From G963704535 sp963704535 (GTDB lineage Bacteria; Chloroflexota; Chloroflexia; Chloroflexales; Roseiflexaceae): a stretch of DNA of 64,000 bases. The translations under genes and the position numbers were made by a program. Location of the stretch: the NCBI GenBank assembly GCA_963704535.1, contig OY969916.1, positions 10,416,001 to 10,480,000 of the forward strand, read 5' to 3'. Position 1 is the stretch's first letter, and each line of letters begins with the position of its first letter. The notes below the pieces were generated by a model. The model was not told the DNA's origin. It did not search any database and saw nothing but the letters and a program-made list of their open reading frames with translations. This document shows positions 30,047-37,922 of the stretch, piece by piece.

Positions 30047-31117
30047 CTAATTGTCGAAGTATTCGCCACAGGAGAAGCCGACCCGGTAGTGCTTCATCCA
30101 GATCGCGTCGTCGCCCCAATCGTTGTCGAGCAGGATCGCATGGAGCTGCCCTCTGTACCGCGAATACGGCGCGTTGTCGCGGTCCCACCAGTCGATGCCT
30201 TCCGGCTCCTCCTCTGGATCGATCGAACTGCCGGGGTGGTACTCGTAGGCGAACACCGGCTCTCCAACATGGCCGCTGACGTTGACCGAGCTTTCGACGA
30301 GCAGGAAGGCGCTGTTGTCGGGAGTTCGCCGGAGGAGGTGCAGGCCGCCTCGTGTGTCCTCCGGAGAGTCGTCTGCCTTGCCGACGGACAAGTACAGGTC
30401 GCCGCTGGGCGTAAAGACCCCGCCCTGCATGTAGATGAATTTTCTCGACACCGGGGAGCCGTCGGCCTCAAGGACCGGTATCGAGGTCGTGGACTTGAGG
30501 AAATCGCCGGTGATATCGTTCTCGATCTTGTCGACGTCCAGCATGTAGCGCAGCAACGGGGTGCCTTCGACGATATGGTCGTCGGAGGTGTAGAGCAGCC
30601 GTTCGATGGGGTCGATCGCGACCCAGCCGGCCTTGGGTTGGATGGGGAACACGTCCACCCAATCCACGAATTTTAGATCGGAGGCGCGAAACGCGGCAAT
30701 CACCGCCCGATGATTGCCCTCGAACGGTACGAAGATGTAGCCGGCGTAGTGGTCGGGGTCGCCGAAGTGATCGATGCCCATATCCTCCAGCTCGGGCGGA
30801 AATCCGACCTGGCCGAGCTTTCCTATGTCGTTGCCATTGACCGGCTGCCAGTTGGCGTCGTACTTGAAGAGCCCACCGGACTTGCTGGTGAAGAACCAGT
30901 GCTCCCCGTCGTTGGCAATGCCCTGCGCGTTCTCGCTCCAATCAGGCCAGTCGGTCCCATCGGGATTGTTTCCCAGGTAGGTGTGGATCGAGGGGGCCGG
31001 AGGTGATGCGGCCGTCGCTGGGACGACCACGCCTGCCAGCACCATACCGGCGACGAAGGCCAGCAAGATGCCAGTGAGGCGGGATAACCGTTGTATCGTG
31101 TGCATAACCCTTAACAT
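30047..31117 (-). CDS. secreted beta-propeller-like protein
   Basis: A 356-residue exported protein: MLRVMHTIQRLSRLTGILLA opens a signal peptide ending near ATAASPP. The mature protein has repeated short blocks such as GIANDGEHWFFTSKSGGLFKY, AGYIFVPFEG and GWVAIDPIERLLYTSDD, the look of a beta-propeller. The C-terminus ends FSCGEYFDN with a single late cysteine. No enzyme motif is clear, and a binding or carbohydrate-related role is possible. The ATG at 31117 follows GGAGG by five bases. The 29807-30046 gap before the next gene is otherwise empty. Confidence 0.65.
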   Translation of the reverse strand: MLRVMHTIQRLSRLTGILLAFVAGMVLAGVVVPATAASPPAPSIHTYLGNNPDGTDWPDWSENAQGIANDGEHWFFTSKSGGLFKYDANWQPVNGNDIGKLGQVGFPPELEDMGIDHFGDPDHYAGYIFVPFEGNHRAVIAAFRASDLKFVDWVDVFPIQPKAGWVAIDPIERLLYTSDDHIVEGTPLLRYMLDVDKIENDITGDFLKSTTSIPVLEADGSPVSRKFIYMQGGVFTPSGDLYLSVGKADDSPEDTRGGLHLLRRTPDNSAFLLVESSVNVSGHVGEPVFAYEYHPGSSIDPEEEPEGIDWWDRDNAPYSRYRGQLHAILLDNDWGDDAIWMKHYRVGFSCGEYFDN

Positions 31118-31395
31118 AGTTTCCTCCATATGTGCCCCGGGGACGAGCGTTTTGTGGCGTGGCCGTCCCGGTGGCGTTGCTTGTGTCGTGTTTCCTCGTC
31201 AGCACGACGGTGCAAAGCTTACGTTGGTGCTCGCTACGCACCGTCAAGCAGGAGCGTACAGGCAGCGTCTCAAAAGAGTCTCAAAGGTCTGCACGAATAC
31301 CGCTCACGTCTTGCCTCCATCGTGAGTTCGCCAGCCTGTCTGGCCGTCGAGGTGATGGTGGCGATCAGATCCGTCCAGTCGGCTAGGCCGTCCTG

Positions 31396-31701
31396 TCAGT
31401 TGCGGTAATAAGCGAAGCCATTGGCGACGTAGAGCGCCCGTGGGCCGCGCCGGAGGTTGCCCCAGTTGCGGCTGTGCACGGCGACGCCGGCGGTGCCGTA
31501 GGTCGACTCGTGGGCGAAGAACGCGAGCGCCACGGCTGGGTCGAGACTGCGGTCGAGTGGGATGCGGTAGAGCGCTGCCGCATCACTCGCCGCCGGTGGC
31601 ACGTCATAGCCTTTCCGGGCGGCGCGCAGCTCCAGCTCGCGCAGGCGCTTCTGGTGGGCGGCACGCTGGGCGGGATCGATTGTCGAGATCGCGATGGTCA
31701 T
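31396..31701 (-). pseudogene. glucosaminidase/lysozyme-like domain truncated by an in-frame TGA
   Basis: A 101-residue frame with FFAHESTYGTAGVAVHSRNWGNLR. This is the ESxxGTxG...NxGN signature of peptidoglycan glucosaminidases (the catalytic Glu is in HES). The frame ends at YYRN-TGA, but reading on gives QDGLADWTDLIATITSTARQ, exactly what the family has after YRNW. The TGA therefore replaces an expected Trp codon, or the gene ended early. The domain is only partly present, so it is probably inactive, and no phage genes are adjacent. Confidence 0.6.
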
Positions 31702-32024
31702 AGTTGAGTGGGGCTCGCCGCCGCGTAGCAGGCGCCTGGTGGGTCGGTGGCGATGATTGCGCCGCAATCAGTCGCGATCGGCGAGCGTCGGGTAAAACAA
31801 ACGCGGCCACTGCTCACTACCGGCGAACCGATAGGAAGAGTGACCGCGCGTCAAAATGTTGGAATCTCAGAGTCCGACCTTCGCCGCGGCGTTGTCACGA
31901 ATGACCTGACGTTCGCCGAGCTGGAGCAGCTATCGCTCCTTGTTCACTCGCCCTACCAGTTCAAACGGCACGGAAGACAGCTTCCGTGCCGTTTAGCTTC
32001 TCTGATAGTCCGATTTAATCCCAA
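31702..32024. other. intergenic stretch, little visible
   Basis: I see no convincing gene. A plus-strand open frame across 31747-32058 lacks a ribosome site and has random composition. The only structure is the terminator hairpin at 31963-31994. Confidence 0.5.
31963..31994 (-). terminator. perfect 14-bp hairpin after the 32025 gene
   Basis: AAACGGCACGGAAG pairs with CTTCCGTGCCGTTT around ACAG. It lies 30 bases behind the stop of the minus-strand gene at 32025. Confidence 0.75.
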
Positions 32025-32396
32025 TCAACCCACGCCTGGCTCAACAGACCGCCAGTAAATTTCGACTATCACCGAGACTTCATCCTCCTGAGCTGTCCCC
32101 TCGCAACAACCAAACCAGGGGGTGTCAGGGAAACCCTCGTAAGGACCGAGCTGGTAGGCTTGCCAGTCGTCAGAGCCATCCATAGTTGCTCGTACCTGGG
32201 CGTAGCTCATGCCGGCGTGCAGGCGGCTCACGTTCTGTAGGAAGGCAGTCACATCATTCCGATCGTTCGTGTCACTCCAATGGATGGACGGCAAGAGGAG
32301 CAACCACACGACGCCGAGCATCAACGCACTGCATCGCAGCCGGGAATACCCTCGCTTCCACACCGTGGATGTCGGTATCGGAGCGGGAGACGGCAT
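32025..32396 (-). CDS. small membrane-anchored protein
   Basis: A 123-residue protein (ATG at 32396; an upstream ATG at 32438 is possible). After a Pro/Ser/Thr-rich N-terminus and two basic residues comes one membrane helix (LMLGVVWLLLLP). The outer domain begins with VSRLHAGMSYAQVRATMDG, reminiscent of the BamE/SmpA-type opening GMxxxQV, and ends in EIYWRSVEPGVG with a Cys pair (GCC). The function is unknown; the resemblance is weak. A terminator follows it at 31963. Confidence 0.55.
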   Translation of the reverse strand: MPSPAPIPTSTVWKRGYSRLRCSALMLGVVWLLLLPSIHWSDTNDRNDVTAFLQNVSRLHAGMSYAQVRATMDGSDDWQAYQLGPYEGFPDTPWFGCCEGTAQEDEVSVIVEIYWRSVEPGVG

Positions 32397-32551
32397 GGTC
32401 GGTGATGGTGGTCGCGTCGTTGTCGGGCCACCAGCCAAAACCCCGCGCCGCGCCTAGCCGTGCTACACTCAGCGCGACAACGATGCCCGCCCGGCCCGCG
32501 CCATGCGGTCAGGGCGCACCCTGCGCGGGACGCTCATCCCAGACACACAAC

Positions 32552-32582
32552 GACGCCGGCGGGGAGCTTTCCCGCCGGCGTC
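32552..32582 (-). terminator. 12-bp GC-rich terminator of the DUF1059 gene
   Basis: GACGCCGGCGGG pairs perfectly with CCCGCCGGCGTC around a seven-base loop, 50 bases past the DUF1059 stop. Confidence 0.7.
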
Positions 32583-32632
32583 AGTGTTTGCGTGTCATCC
32601 GTTCTGGAGCCGATCACGGCGGCGGCAATGTT

Positions 32633-32839
32633 TCACCCCTCCTCATCCTTGAGCGCCTGCCGGAGTTGCTCCTTCAGCTCTGGGGTGTTCTCATGCCCGT
32701 GTACAGAAACCGCATGCTGGGCTGCCGCCTCAAGTACTTCTTCTTCGGTCCCAGAGATCTTGAGGGTGCAGCCCTTCTCACTGGGGATCTCTCTGCAATC
32801 AATATACTTGCGCTGTTGTCGAGCCGATGGTGATGTCAT
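32633..32839 (-). CDS. DUF1059 small protein
   Basis: A 68-residue protein matching DUF1059: YIDCREIPSEKGCTLKISG, then EEEVLEAAAQHAVSVHGH and TPELKEQLRQAL. The two cysteines and the AAxHAVxxHGH histidines are family features that could bind metal. It is cytoplasmic and of unknown function. The ATG at 32839 has AAAGGAG eight bases upstream. Confidence 0.85.
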   Translation of the reverse strand: MTSPSARQQRKYIDCREIPSEKGCTLKISGTEEEVLEAAAQHAVSVHGHENTPELKEQLRQALKDEEG

Positions 32840-32886
32840 ACCGAGAACTCCTTTCTCTTGATTCCTTCGACGGGATGATAGTTGTG

Positions 32887-33069
32887 CTAGGCGCGCGGGA
32901 CGCCGCCGCGCGCGTCCGTAATCTCGCCGTCGAACCACTCCGGTTCACCGTCAAACACAGCGGTCATCCGCTCGTAGAGCGCCTGTTGCTCCGGCGAGTT
33001 GGCGTTGGCGATGTAGGCTTCTCTGCTGGCAAAGACAACCGCAGGGATTCGACCGCCAATCCGGCCGCT
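32887..33069 (-). pseudogene. C-terminal remnant of an ABM-like or similar small protein
   Basis: A 60-residue minus-strand frame without a start codon reads PAVVFASREAYIANANSPEQ and then DGEPEWFDGEITDARG before a TAG. The block resembles the C-terminus of small monooxygenase-like (ABM-fold) proteins. An in-frame TGA at 33070-33072 and loss of the N-terminal half make it a broken gene. Confidence 0.5.
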
Positions 33070-33120
33070 TCATTGGTGACCCAGGAGGGACTTGGCCCCC
33101 CTCGCACCCACAAAACACGA

Positions 33121-33152
33121 AACCCGCACTCTCTCACAGAAGAGTGCGGGTT
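33121..33152 (-). terminator. terminator of the tRNA transcription unit
   Basis: AACCCGCACTCT and AGAGTGCGGGTT are perfect 12-base arms around CTCACAGA. They lie 43 bases downstream of tRNA-Pro in its direction of transcription. Confidence 0.75.
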
Positions 33153-33194
33153 CGAGAACCCACCCTGATGACGGGTATGGGGTGAGTAGTTAAG

Positions 33195-33271
33195 TGGTCG
33201 GGGCGAGTGGATTCGAACCACCGACCTCAGCGACCCGAACGCTGCGCTCTACCAGGCTGAGCCACGCCCCG
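33195..33271 (-). tRNA. tRNA-Pro (CGG)
   Basis: The cloverleaf is complete on the minus strand: acceptor CGGGGCG/CGCCCCG, D-arm with GGCTCAGCCTGGTAGAGC, anticodon stem CAGCG/CGCTG with loop TTCGGGT (anticodon CGG), T-arm GGTTCGAATCC, and an encoded CCA end. It is co-transcribed behind tRNA-Leu. Confidence 0.95.
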
Positions 33272-33294
33272 ACGCTTCTGACGCCGCACCGTAG

Positions 33295-33380
33295 TGGTGC
33301 CGAAGGTGGGAGTCGAACCCACATGAGCTTGCGCTCGCGGGTTTTTGAGACCCGTGCGTCTGCCATTCCGCCACTTCGGC
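33295..33380 (-). tRNA. tRNA-Leu (CAA)
   Basis: A class II tRNA of 86 bases with acceptor GCCGAAG/CTTCGGC, anticodon stem CGGGT/ACCCG and loop CTCAAAA (anticodon CAA). It has a long variable arm (GCGAGCGCAAGCTC), T-arm GGTTCGACTCC and an encoded CCA. A perfect consensus promoter lies just upstream. Confidence 0.95.
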
Positions 33381-33403
33381 ACGCCATTTCGACGCGCGGC
33401 GGT

Positions 33404-33432
33404 ATTATAGTCGAACGCTAGCGGCCTGTCAA
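33404..33432 (-). promoter_or_regulatory. perfect sigma70 promoter of the tRNA unit
   Basis: TTGACA (33432-33427), exactly 17 bases, then TATAAT (33409-33404) on the minus strand, about 24 bases before the tRNA-Leu 5' end. Confidence 0.9.
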
Positions 33433-33448
33433 ATAAAATCGCAACCTA

Positions 33449-33457
33449 TGCTATCAT
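33449..33457 (+). promoter_or_regulatory. extended -10 candidate for the glycan locus
   Basis: TGCTATCAT on the plus strand lies 62 bases before the first gene of the surface-glycan block and is divergent from the tRNA promoter. Confidence 0.4.
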
Positions 33458-33518
33458 AGTGCCGATCCCAGAGACTGTTTGAAAAGCCCGTTTAGCTCTC
33501 CAGAGCATAGGAGCAACC

Positions 33519-35468
33519 ATGCGCCAGGCTGTTCGTGGGTGGGCTGCCATCCCTCACCGCGCCGGCCTGGTCGCGCTCATGGTGCTCGCGCTGCTGCATG
33601 GGATGGCCTATGCGGTGATTGTGCCGGTCTGGCAGGCGCCGGACGAGACGACGATCTACGAATATACGCAATTGATCGTCGAGCTGGGGCGGCTGCCTCA
33701 GTACGCTGATCGCAGCCCCGCGCTGGAGGAGCGGCTGATCGCCTCGATGGAGCGCCAGCGTTTCTGGGCCTACGCCGAGGGCCCTGTGCCGGCGACACTG
33801 CCGCATACGCTGGCGGAGGTCCAGGCAGTGTTCGACATGCCGCGGCAGGTCGGCGGCGACCCGCCGGCCTACTTCGTGCTGGCGGCGCTGCCGCTGGGCC
33901 TGGTGCAGGGCTGGCCCCCCGAGCGCCAGGTGCTGCTGCTGCGGATGCTGAATGTGCTGCTGCTGCCTGGGATCGTGGCCTGCGCCTACGGCGCCGCGCG
34001 CGAGGTGCCGGGCGAGTCGCCGGCCTTCGCGCTGGCGGTCGCCGGGCTGGTGGCGCTCCAGCCGATGTTGATGTTCATCGGCGCCTCGATGAGCAACGAC
34101 GGCCTGGCGAATCTGCTGGGGGCCGCGCTATGCTGGGCGTCCCTGCGGCTCCTGCGTCGCGGGTTCAGCCGGCGCCGCGCGGCGCTGCTCCTGGGCCTGC
34201 TGGCGCTGGCGCTACTGACCAAGCGAACCACGCTGCCCTACCTAGCGCTGCTGCCTGTGCTGGCCTGGGTGGCACGACGACCGACCGACGACCGACGACC
34301 GACGACCGCCGACCGCCGACCACCGTCCACCGGCGGCCACCGACCACCGACCACCGGCGGCCACCGACCACCGTCCACCGGCGGCCACAGAGGGCCTGCC
34401 CTACAGAGTCGCGGTTCTCAATTCTCAATTTTCAATTTTCAATTTTCAATTCCCCTGCTGGGAGCGGCGCTCGTGGCGATCTGGCTCGGCCGGCAACTCG
34501 ACCTGGGCGCGGCCGCGAACTGGCTCGACGACCGATCATACCACGCGGCTCCGCGCGCCTCGGTCGAGGGCCGGCCCGGCGCGGCGCTGCTGGTTCGCGC
34601 CGGCGCGGGGGTGATCCAACCGCTGCCGTCGATCGCCGGCGATATGCTGCGCGGCCAGGCGCTCCGCTATGGCGCGCATGTCTGGAGCGACGCCGCCGCC
34701 AGCGGCCGCCTGGTTGTCATAACCGACGATCAACGCCAGGAATTTCCCTTCGAGGTCAGCGGCCCGCTCGACCTGGAAGTGCGCGCCGTCCTTTCGGAGC
34801 AGGCGCGCGGGGTGCGCCTGGGTCTGCTCGCCGACACTGGCTCCTTCTACGCCGACGACCTGTGGGCCGGCGCGGAGCGGCTGCCCGGCAACCTGATCGC
34901 CAATGGCCGGGTCGAGCTGCCCGCCGTGCAGCCGGGGACGCCGTTAAGCGCGGCGCTGCGCTACCTGCGGTTGCGCGAGATCGCCTGGACGCTGGGCAGC
35001 GGGCGGCTCACGCAGCCGCTGGCCCATAGCGATGTGTGGGCCGGCCTGCTCTTCAGCAGCTTCTGGGGCTACTTCGGCTGGATGCGCGTGCCGTACGTCG
35101 GCCAGTCGCTCTGGATGCCGCTCCTGGCGGCGTGCTGCGCGCTTGGAGTCCTGGGGTGCTTGCGCCGGCTGCTGTGGCGCCAGGGCGAGACCCGCCAGCG
35201 CCGCCAAGTGCTGGCGCTGCTGCTGCTGCCGGTGGCCGCGCTGGCGGTCCTGGCGCTCAACGCCTATGCGCTGCCGTCGGTCCATGTGCGGCAGCAGGGG
35301 CGCTACCTGTTTCCGGTTCTGGTGCCGATCGCATGCGTGGTGGCGCTGGGCCAATCGGCGCTGCTGCCGCAGAGTTGGCAGCGGGCGTGGCTGGCCGGCT
35401 GGTTCGCTTTCTGGCTGGTCTTCGCTAGTGCGACGCTGATCTATCTAATGGCCTATTATGGGCGCTAG
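33519..35468 (+). CDS. DUF2142-like multi-pass membrane protein with a repeat-derived insertion
   Basis: A 649-residue polytopic membrane protein. The N-terminal block IVPVWQAPDETTIYEYTQLI, the outer PPAYFVLAALPLG and the SMSNDGLANLLGAAL region match DUF2142-type putative glycosyltransferases of the inner membrane. Around 12 hydrophobic segments are visible, and a periplasmic domain lies between about residues 330 and 505. Codons about 251-311 (34270-34450) consist of dispersed repeat units, read as Arg/Pro/Thr-rich sequence between two helices. GGAG precedes the ATG. It overlaps the next gene by 11 bases, so the block 33519-37820 is one operon. Confidence 0.75.
   Translation: MRQAVRGWAAIPHRAGLVALMVLALLHGMAYAVIVPVWQAPDETTIYEYTQLIVELGRLPQYADRSPALEERLIASMERQRFWAYAEGPVPATLPHTLAEVQAVFDMPRQVGGDPPAYFVLAALPLGLVQGWPPERQVLLLRMLNVLLLPGIVACAYGAAREVPGESPAFALAVAGLVALQPMLMFIGASMSNDGLANLLGAALCWASLRLLRRGFSRRRAALLLGLLALALLTKRTTLPYLALLPVLAWVARRPTDDRRPTTADRRPPSTGGHRPPTTGGHRPPSTGGHRGPALQSRGSQFSIFNFQFSIPLLGAALVAIWLGRQLDLGAAANWLDDRSYHAAPRASVEGRPGAALLVRAGAGVIQPLPSIAGDMLRGQALRYGAHVWSDAAASGRLVVITDDQRQEFPFEVSGPLDLEVRAVLSEQARGVRLGLLADTGSFYADDLWAGAERLPGNLIANGRVELPAVQPGTPLSAALRYLRLREIAWTLGSGRLTQPLAHSDVWAGLLFSSFWGYFGWMRVPYVGQSLWMPLLAACCALGVLGCLRRLLWRQGETRQRRQVLALLLLPVAALAVLALNAYALPSVHVRQQGRYLFPVLVPIACVVALGQSALLPQSWQRAWLAGWFAFWLVFASATLIYLMAYYGR
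34270..34450 (+). repeat. dispersed repeats inside the DUF2142-like gene
   Basis: About 180 bases of CCGACGACC and ACCGGCGGCCACCG units end with GGGCCTGCCCTACAG and CAATTTTCAATTTTC units. These are the same families found between genes at 2609, 26229 and 49978. The reading frame stays open across all of it. Confidence 0.85.
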
Positions 35469-36483
35469 AAGGCTGTTTGAAAAGAGTATGTTGATCGCGG
35501 CGCTGATCATCGCGCAGGGCTGTGGCGCGGCCCCGGCCAAGGTGCTGCTGGCGCAGCCGGGAAATTTCGGCGATGCCAAGCTGGTCGCGCTGGGCGACAC
35601 ACCCCTAGTCGTGGCGACGCTGGATGGCTACGTGCAGTACCGGCTAGGCGCGGCCCCGTTCGCCGGCACCACCCCGCCGATCTCGGCCAACTGGTTGAGC
35701 GTCGCCCCCGCCGGCGCCAAGGCCATCATCGCGATCGTCGGCTCGTTCGAGGAGAATCGCATCAGAGTTTACGCGATCGACACCGGCGATAGCCGCGCCA
35801 CGCTGCTCTCGACCATCGCCGGCGGTGCCGAGCTGAAGATCGACCCCGCGCTGGCCGTGACGCCGGCCGGCTACTTCGCGATATACACGCAAATTACGGG
35901 CGCCGCCAATAACGCCGACCAGGCCACCGAGAATGGAGAGTATACAGTCTTGCTCTACCGCTCCGGCGATTTGAAATCGTGGACGTATATTTCTACGATC
36001 ATACAGGCGCGAAACAATATCGAAGACGGTCGGCTCTTCTACGACGGCGCCGATTCGCGGTTGTACTACCTATTCGAGCGCGAAGTCGTCGATCAAGGCC
36101 ATTCGTCGATCGAAGTTACGTTTTCGGACGATCTGGGCGTGCATTGGGCGCCAAGCACGACCCTTCTGGAAGCGCGGGCCGATCAGGAGCCGGGCCATTT
36201 CGCCCGCGACGGCGATCAATTCTCCCTGTATTATTCTTCCGATATTGATAATCAAGGCGTCGGCAGCTACGAATTTGCGCGCGTAAAGAAAGCAATGTGC
36301 AGCCAGAACCTCGTATGCCCGCAAAAAGATCTCGGCGTGACCGACGGCTCGGCTGCCCTGCTCTCGGCTGCCCTGCTTATGGATGTGCTGCCGCAGGAAA
36401 CAGGTGAATATTACCTATTTATCGAGCATTACCTCACAAAAGACAAGCGCTTGATGCTCGTCTACGCCGGAGTTGAACGATGA
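35458..36483 (+). CDS. lipoprotein with Asp-box (sialidase-like) fold
   Basis: A 341-residue protein. MGARRLFEKSMLIAALIIAQ followed by GC gives a basic n-region, hydrophobic core and a lipobox-like cysteine. The mature part has blade-like repeats, and TFSDDLGVHW is a canonical Asp-box (SxDxGxxW). These features are those of sialidase-type or related beta-propellers, suggesting glycan binding or cleavage at the cell surface. The gene overlaps both its neighbours (11 and 4 bases), so it belongs functionally to the glycan operon. The catalytic residues of sialidases are not obvious. Confidence 0.65.
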   Translation: MGARRLFEKSMLIAALIIAQGCGAAPAKVLLAQPGNFGDAKLVALGDTPLVVATLDGYVQYRLGAAPFAGTTPPISANWLSVAPAGAKAIIAIVGSFEENRIRVYAIDTGDSRATLLSTIAGGAELKIDPALAVTPAGYFAIYTQITGAANNADQATENGEYTVLLYRSGDLKSWTYISTIIQARNNIEDGRLFYDGADSRLYYLFEREVVDQGHSSIEVTFSDDLGVHWAPSTTLLEARADQEPGHFARDGDQFSLYYSSDIDNQGVGSYEFARVKKAMCSQNLVCPQKDLGVTDGSAALLSAALLMDVLPQETGEYYLFIEHYLTKDKRLMLVYAGVER

Positions 36484-37820
36484 TTAGCGACCTGCCCAGC
36501 CCGATCGCACAAGCCCTGGCCCCGGAAGCCGAGATCGCGATCAGCGTGCGCGGGGTCAGCAAGATGTACCGGATCTACGACCGCCCCCAGGATCGGCTCA
36601 AGCAGATGCTCTGGCGTGGGCGGCGCGCGTACGGTCGCGAGTTCTGGGCGCTGCGCGACGTTTCCTTCGAGGTGCGTAAGAGCGAGACGGTCGGCATCAT
36701 CGGGCGCAACGGCAGCGGCAAGAGCACGCTGCTCCAGATCATCGCCGGCACGCTGGCGCCGACGAGCGGCGAGGTGCGGGTCAATGGCCGGGTGGCGGCG
36801 CTGCTGGAACTGGGCAGCGGCTTCAACCCCGAGTTCAGTGGGCGCGAAAACGTCTTTCTCAATGGCGCGATCCTGGGCATCGCCCGCGCCGAGATGGAGC
36901 AGCGCTACGCTGAGATCGCGGCGTTCGCCGACATCGGCGAGTTCATCGAGCAGCCGGTCAAGTTCTACTCAAGCGGCATGGTGGTGCGGCTGGCCTTCGC
37001 CGTGCAGGCGCTGATCGAACCCGACATTTTGATCGTCGATGAGGCGCTCTCGGTCGGCGATATGTATTTTCAGACCAAATGTATGGCCAAGATCGCGGAT
37101 CTACGCAGGCGCGGCACATCGATTCTATTTGTGTCCCATTCGCTCGGGACGGTCAAGATCCTGTGCTCCTGGGCCGCTTTACTGGAAGATGGGCGACTGC
37201 TTATGACCGGGCATCCCGATCCGGTGGGCGATCGATATGTCTCGCTGGTGATGCGCGACCGCTATGGGCCTGCGGCGCAACCACCACCGCAGCCTGCGAC
37301 CGATACGCACGCGTCGCTGCTCCACCCGCCCTTTCGCCGGCGGATCGGCGAGCGTTTCGGCACCGGAGCGGCGCAATATATCGAGTGCCGGGTCTTTCAA
37401 GACGGTTACGAGGTGGCCGCTGTCGTGCATGGCAAGATCTGTGAGATTCGCGCCTTGCTCTCCTACAACCAGGCAGTTGACGACTGGGGTGAGGTAGGCA
37501 TTGTGGTCCGTACGCTCGACGGCGTCGATCTCTTCGCTTCCAACTCCTTTTTGCTTCGCCAGGTCTACCCGCCGCAGCTCCAGGGCACCTTCGTAGAGAT
37601 TGTATTTCGATTCCAGGTCACGATCGCTCCCGGTGTTTATAGCGTCGCACTTGGCTACCGTGTGCCTGTACAGGGCGAATATATCGATAAGGTATTTCAG
37701 GCGGTGACATTCAGGGTCGATCCGCGCGACGACACGCCGATCCCGTTTATGTTCGTCGTTCCCAGCGAATTCGAGTATCGTGTTGTCGGTAGCTCATCAT
37801 CGAATGAATTCGATGCCTGA
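36480..37820 (+). CDS. ABC transporter ATPase of the Wzt/TagH type
   Basis: A 446-residue ATPase of the polysaccharide-export class. Walker A is GRNGSGKST, the signature-like loop is FYSSGMVVRL, Walker B is ILIVDEALSVGD and the switch is FVSHS. An extra C-terminal domain (residues about 270-440, CRVFQDGYEVAAVVHG onward, ending RVDPRDDTPIPF) is the Wzt carbohydrate-recognition type, which selects finished chains for export. No membrane permease partner (Wzm/TagG) lies in the window, so it must be encoded elsewhere or be absent. It overlaps the lipoprotein stop as ATGA. A pair of palindromes follows the stop. Confidence 0.88.
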   Translation: MISDLPSPIAQALAPEAEIAISVRGVSKMYRIYDRPQDRLKQMLWRGRRAYGREFWALRDVSFEVRKSETVGIIGRNGSGKSTLLQIIAGTLAPTSGEVRVNGRVAALLELGSGFNPEFSGRENVFLNGAILGIARAEMEQRYAEIAAFADIGEFIEQPVKFYSSGMVVRLAFAVQALIEPDILIVDEALSVGDMYFQTKCMAKIADLRRRGTSILFVSHSLGTVKILCSWAALLEDGRLLMTGHPDPVGDRYVSLVMRDRYGPAAQPPPQPATDTHASLLHPPFRRRIGERFGTGAAQYIECRVFQDGYEVAAVVHGKICEIRALLSYNQAVDDWGEVGIVVRTLDGVDLFASNSFLLRQVYPPQLQGTFVEIVFRFQVTIAPGVYSVALGYRVPVQGEYIDKVFQAVTFRVDPRDDTPIPFMFVVPSEFEYRVVGSSSSNEFDA

Positions 37821-37827
37821 AACCAGT

Positions 37828-37880
37828 AAACGTGTTAAAACACGTTGAGTCTCGATCTTGAACACGTTTTAACGTGTTTG
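37828..37880. repeat. two small palindromes after the ABC gene
   Basis: ACGTGTT-AA-AACACGT and AACACGTT-TT-AACGTGTT lie 15 bases apart behind the ABC stop. They may terminate the first operon section or slow the polymerase. Confidence 0.6.
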
Positions 37881-37922
37881 CGATTTCAGGCCACAAATTC
37901 ATTTGTGGATGGAAGGCGCTTA

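Noticed and set aside
31747..32058. 103-residue plus-strand gene
   Set aside because: There is no ribosome site and random composition, and it ends inside a terminator hairpin and the neighbouring gene.
33195..33380. tRNA-linked integration site of a genomic island
   Set aside because: I found no integrase gene and no duplicated tRNA 3' end elsewhere in the window.
34270..34450. Intein or intron in the DUF2142-like gene
   Set aside because: The insert is composed of dispersed short repeats with no splicing motifs, and no ribozyme-like structure is visible.
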